64,000 nt of DNA. It comes from Bartonella bovis 91-4 (lineage in GTDB: Bacteria; Pseudomonadota; Alphaproteobacteria; Rhizobiales; Rhizobiaceae). Where the stretch lies: assembly GCF_000384965.1 (NCBI RefSeq), contig NZ_CM001844.1, positions 903,341 through 967,340 of the forward strand. Reading direction: 5' to 3'. Both the position numbers and the translations under genes were made by a program. Positions 61,828-64,000 of this stretch are shown piece by piece. Each line of letters opens with the position of its first letter. The first letter of the stretch is position 1. The notes beneath the pieces were generated by a model. The model saw only the letters and a program-made list of their open reading frames with translations, did no database searches and was not told where the DNA came from.

Positions 61828-63222
61828 TTAAGCCACCTGCTTTATTGACTTACGAAAACGAAATGATTTAGCGCGTTTTGCTGTTGTGTTTGCTTTTTTA
61901 TATCTTTTACTTTTAGATGAAGAATTCATGTTATGTGATTGTTTAATTTTATCTATATGATCAAAATTCTTCTTCTGATATTGAGTTTTTTTTAAACAAT
62001 GTTTCTTACCATTTTCTGGTATAAACGATATTTCTGGAAATGCTGCAAACTGTGGTGGAATATCTTCATGCGTTAATTTCATTCGAATCACACGCTCTAC
62101 AGCACGTAAACGTGCTCGTTCTACCTTTTCATCAAAAAGTATAACAGCGTTGCCAGATGTACCATTTCGTCCTGTACGGCCAATACGATGTACATAATTG
62201 TCAGCTTCATCTGGTAAATCATAATTAATAACGTGGCTGACTCCAGGTACATCAATACCACGTGCAGCAATATCAGTTGCAACAAGAATCCTCACCGACC
62301 CTTCACGAAAAGCTTTTAACGCACGCTGTCGTGCAGCATGTGATTTATTCCCATGAATTGTTGCAACAGAATATCCCGTTCTCGTCAAATTACGTGCAAC
62401 AGCATCAGCACCATGTTTAGTTCGTGTAAAAACAATAACCAAAGCTAAAGCCGGATTTGTTAAAAGCTTATTCAAAACACTCTTTTTTTCATTTGTAGGA
62501 ACACAATATAATTTTTGAGTAATTTCTGTAGCAACAGTCCCTTGAGGAACAACTTCTATTTTCATTGGTTCATTCAGCAAACTCTTTGCAAGCGTAACTA
62601 TTTCTTTCGGCATTGTCGCCGAAAAAAGTGCTGTTTGACGCTTCTCATGTAAAAGTTTTGCAATACGTCGCACATCATGAATAAAGCCCATATCTAACAT
62701 ACGGTCAGCTTCATCCAACACAAAAAAACAGGTTTGAGAAAGATCAATACATTTTTCACAAACAAGGTCCATTAAACGTCCTGGTGTCGCAATTAAAATA
62801 TCCACACCTGTTTTCATACGTTTGATTTGTGCAAACCGAGACATTCCTCCTAAAATCAAACATGTTGAAAGGTGAGATCCTTTTGCAATCATACGAATTG
62901 ATTCTTCAACCTGAACTGCAAGTTCACGAGTTGGAACCAAGATCAAAGCGCGTGCAGTCTTAGGATATCTTTTATCACCTAAAGCCAAAACTTGGCTCAA
63001 AATAGGTAAACCAAATGCCAGTGTTTTTCCAGAACCAGTTTGTGCAATACCTAAAATATCGCGCTTCTTTAGCATTATTGGAATAGCTTGTTTTTGAATA
63101 GGTTTAGGTTTGTTTATACCAGCAATAGATAGATTTTGAGTTAAAAACGCAGGTATACCCAATTTTACAAAAGTATTTTCTTTTATATTCACAATAAAAT
63201 CTCTCTTCAGCTCAAAAACCAT
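61828..63222 (-). CDS. rhlE: DEAD-box RNA helicase, RhlE-like
   Basis: ATP-dependent RNA unwinding, probably in ribosome assembly or RNA decay. 464 residues: Q motif PKPIQKQAIP, Walker A AQTGSGKT, PTRELA, ATPGRL, DEAD (VLDEADRMLDMGF), SAT, and the second domain with VATDIAARGID and HRIGRTGR. The C-terminus (from about 395) is a Lys/Ser/Asn-rich basic tail for RNA binding. A GTG at 63192 behind AGAGAGA is an equally likely start, giving 454 residues. Confidence 0.93.
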   Translation of the reverse strand: MVFELKRDFIVNIKENTFVKLGIPAFLTQNLSIAGINKPKPIQKQAIPIMLKKRDILGIAQTGSGKTLAFGLPILSQVLALGDKRYPKTARALILVPTRELAVQVEESIRMIAKGSHLSTCLILGGMSRFAQIKRMKTGVDILIATPGRLMDLVCEKCIDLSQTCFFVLDEADRMLDMGFIHDVRRIAKLLHEKRQTALFSATMPKEIVTLAKSLLNEPMKIEVVPQGTVATEITQKLYCVPTNEKKSVLNKLLTNPALALVIVFTRTKHGADAVARNLTRTGYSVATIHGNKSHAARQRALKAFREGSVRILVATDIAARGIDVPGVSHVINYDLPDEADNYVHRIGRTGRNGTSGNAVILFDEKVERARLRAVERVIRMKLTHEDIPPQFAAFPEISFIPENGKKHCLKKTQYQKKNFDHIDKIKQSHNMNSSSKSKRYKKANTTAKRAKSFRFRKSIKQVA

Positions 63223-63447
63223 AAACAGCTTACAAGCTACAATTACATCACTTTAAATCCCGCACAATCGAGATCTGACATTGAACATTTAAAATACCGC
63301 TTAAATAGAAATAAGCAATTTGAGCAGTTCATAAGTACCTTAAAATTTAAAGAGAAAATATAAAATTACTTTGTAAAACGCCATATTCAAGCTTAAATGC
63401 CTCAGTTTACACTATTGTTGGGTTAAAATAAAAAAGCAAGCACTTTC

Positions 63448-63477
63448 TGAAGGTATTTACTATAAATACTACCTTCA
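63448..63477 (-). terminator. Hairpin after the gene at the right edge
   Basis: On the minus strand TGAAGG and TATTTA pair with TAAATA and CCTTCA, with a 3-base bulge (63448-63477). A TTTTTT run follows 15 bases later. It starts 5 bases after the stop codon at 63482. Moderately convincing terminator. Confidence 0.55.
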
Positions 63478-63481
63478 TTGT

Positions 63482-64000
63482 TTATTTTTTTATTACCGTT
63501 TCCTTTGGAAGATTGATTCCATTAAAATCAGGATAAATTTCAAGAAAAACTGGATTTTGTATTGTTTTCTGCCCCCCATAAACTAAACACCATCTGTTAT
63601 TGTCAAAAATCGCCAACGTCTTATAGTGAATAATGTTATCTTCTGTTTTCAGCGTAGTTGGAATTAAAGCGTAAAAAGTACCATTATTTGTTTGCCGATA
63701 ATCTATTTTTATTTCATCTAAATAATAAGCATCAGAAGACAAATTTTCAAACTGAACATGGAGCTGTTTTAAAAAATTGTTGCGTAAATCATCTTCTGTT
63801 GTATTTAATCGACGTGCCATTTCTCTATAAAGCCGGTCAGGCATATGAGCAGAGACAATTGCAAAATTTCTGTCTTTTATAGCATTATTGATATCAACAA
63901 TTAGGTTTAAAAGCTCTGTCTTTTGTATTGTTATTTGTTTGGCTGCTAAACTTTGTCCACCAGTACTTAACAACAACAACACTCCCAGCGTAAAATAACG
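63482..64000 (-). CDS. Partial small exported protein, paralogue of 15510-16055
   Basis: The frame stays open to the window edge, so the true start lies beyond 64000; a GTG at 63982 sits inside the signal peptide (RYFTLGVLLLLSTGG, cleavage probably after LAA). About 160 mature residues: helical first half, then beta-rich second half with NGTFYALIP, NNRWCLVYGG and YPDFNGINLP, matching spaced motifs in the exported protein at 15.5 kb. Probably periplasmic; function unknown. Confidence 0.8.
   Translation of the reverse strand, partial: RYFTLGVLLLLSTGGQSLAAKQITIQKTELLNLIVDINNAIKDRNFAIVSAHMPDRLYREMARRLNTTEDDLRNNFLKQLHVQFENLSSDAYYLDEIKIDYRQTNNGTFYALIPTTLKTEDNIIHYKTLAIFDNNRWCLVYGGQKTIQNPVFLEIYPDFNGINLPKETVIKK

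Overview
The window is a chromosome segment of a Bartonella species (Alphaproteobacteria, Hyphomicrobiales/Rhizobiales). Three things point there: the AT-rich composition with long AT-rich gaps between genes, rhizobial-type proteins and gene order throughout (short-form Adk, ATP12, PopZ next to ValS, ExoR, an NdvA-like exporter), and an Omp25-like outer-membrane protein of the Bartonella hemin-binding family at 59.3-60.2 kb. The genus call is recognition from memory, not a database search.

Layout. 0-1.7 kb: an edge-truncated ORF, then icd (+). 1.8-2.6 kb: a gap holding a hairpin array that may encode a small RNA. 2.6-10.1 kb: a minus-strand block of tgt, two tandem cyclophilins, coaD, gyrA and ssb, with no queA next to tgt. 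10.4-16 kb: uvrA, glnB-glnA and a small exported protein on the plus strand. 16-28 kb: ATP12, a pseudouridine synthase, an NdvA-like ABC exporter, alaS, recA, rarA and a DegP-type protease. 28-47 kb: one minus-strand ribosomal supercluster in the order str-S10-spc-alpha (rpsL, rpsG, fusA, tuf, rpsJ ... secY, adk, rpsM, rpsK, rpoA, rplQ), starting from a clear promoter and a structured leader at about 46.76-47.05 kb. 47-51.5 kb: xthA and a complete glutamate/aspartate-type ABC importer (gltIJKL) with an internal hairpin after the binding-protein gene. 51.5-58.2 kb: exoR, valS, popZ, tolC and a Pcm-like methyltransferase. 58.4-58.8 kb: tRNA-Cys (-) and tRNA-Asn (+). 59.3-64 kb: the hemin-binding-type protein, a 1.65-kb gap with a strong nested inverted repeat and two tiny hydrophobic ORFs, a DEAD-box helicase, and an edge-truncated exported protein that is a distant paralogue of the one at 15.5 kb.

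Most of the window is ordinary core genome: translation, DNA repair, nitrogen control, and envelope functions. No CRISPR array, prophage, transposase or secretion-system locus is visible. The strongest anomaly is tuf, which carries two separate one-base losses in homopolymer runs 22 bases apart, so that EF-Tu is split over three reading frames. This is either a sequencing/assembly error in a duplicated gene or a real pseudogene copy. Other points worth attention are the ExoR homologue (periplasmic inhibitor of the ChvG/ExoS-type kinase, BatS in Bartonella), a Tgt lacking most of the canonical zinc ligands with no neighbouring queA, the natural Ala91 in the GyrA quinolone region, a divergent PII protein, and several unexplained RNA-like inverted repeats.
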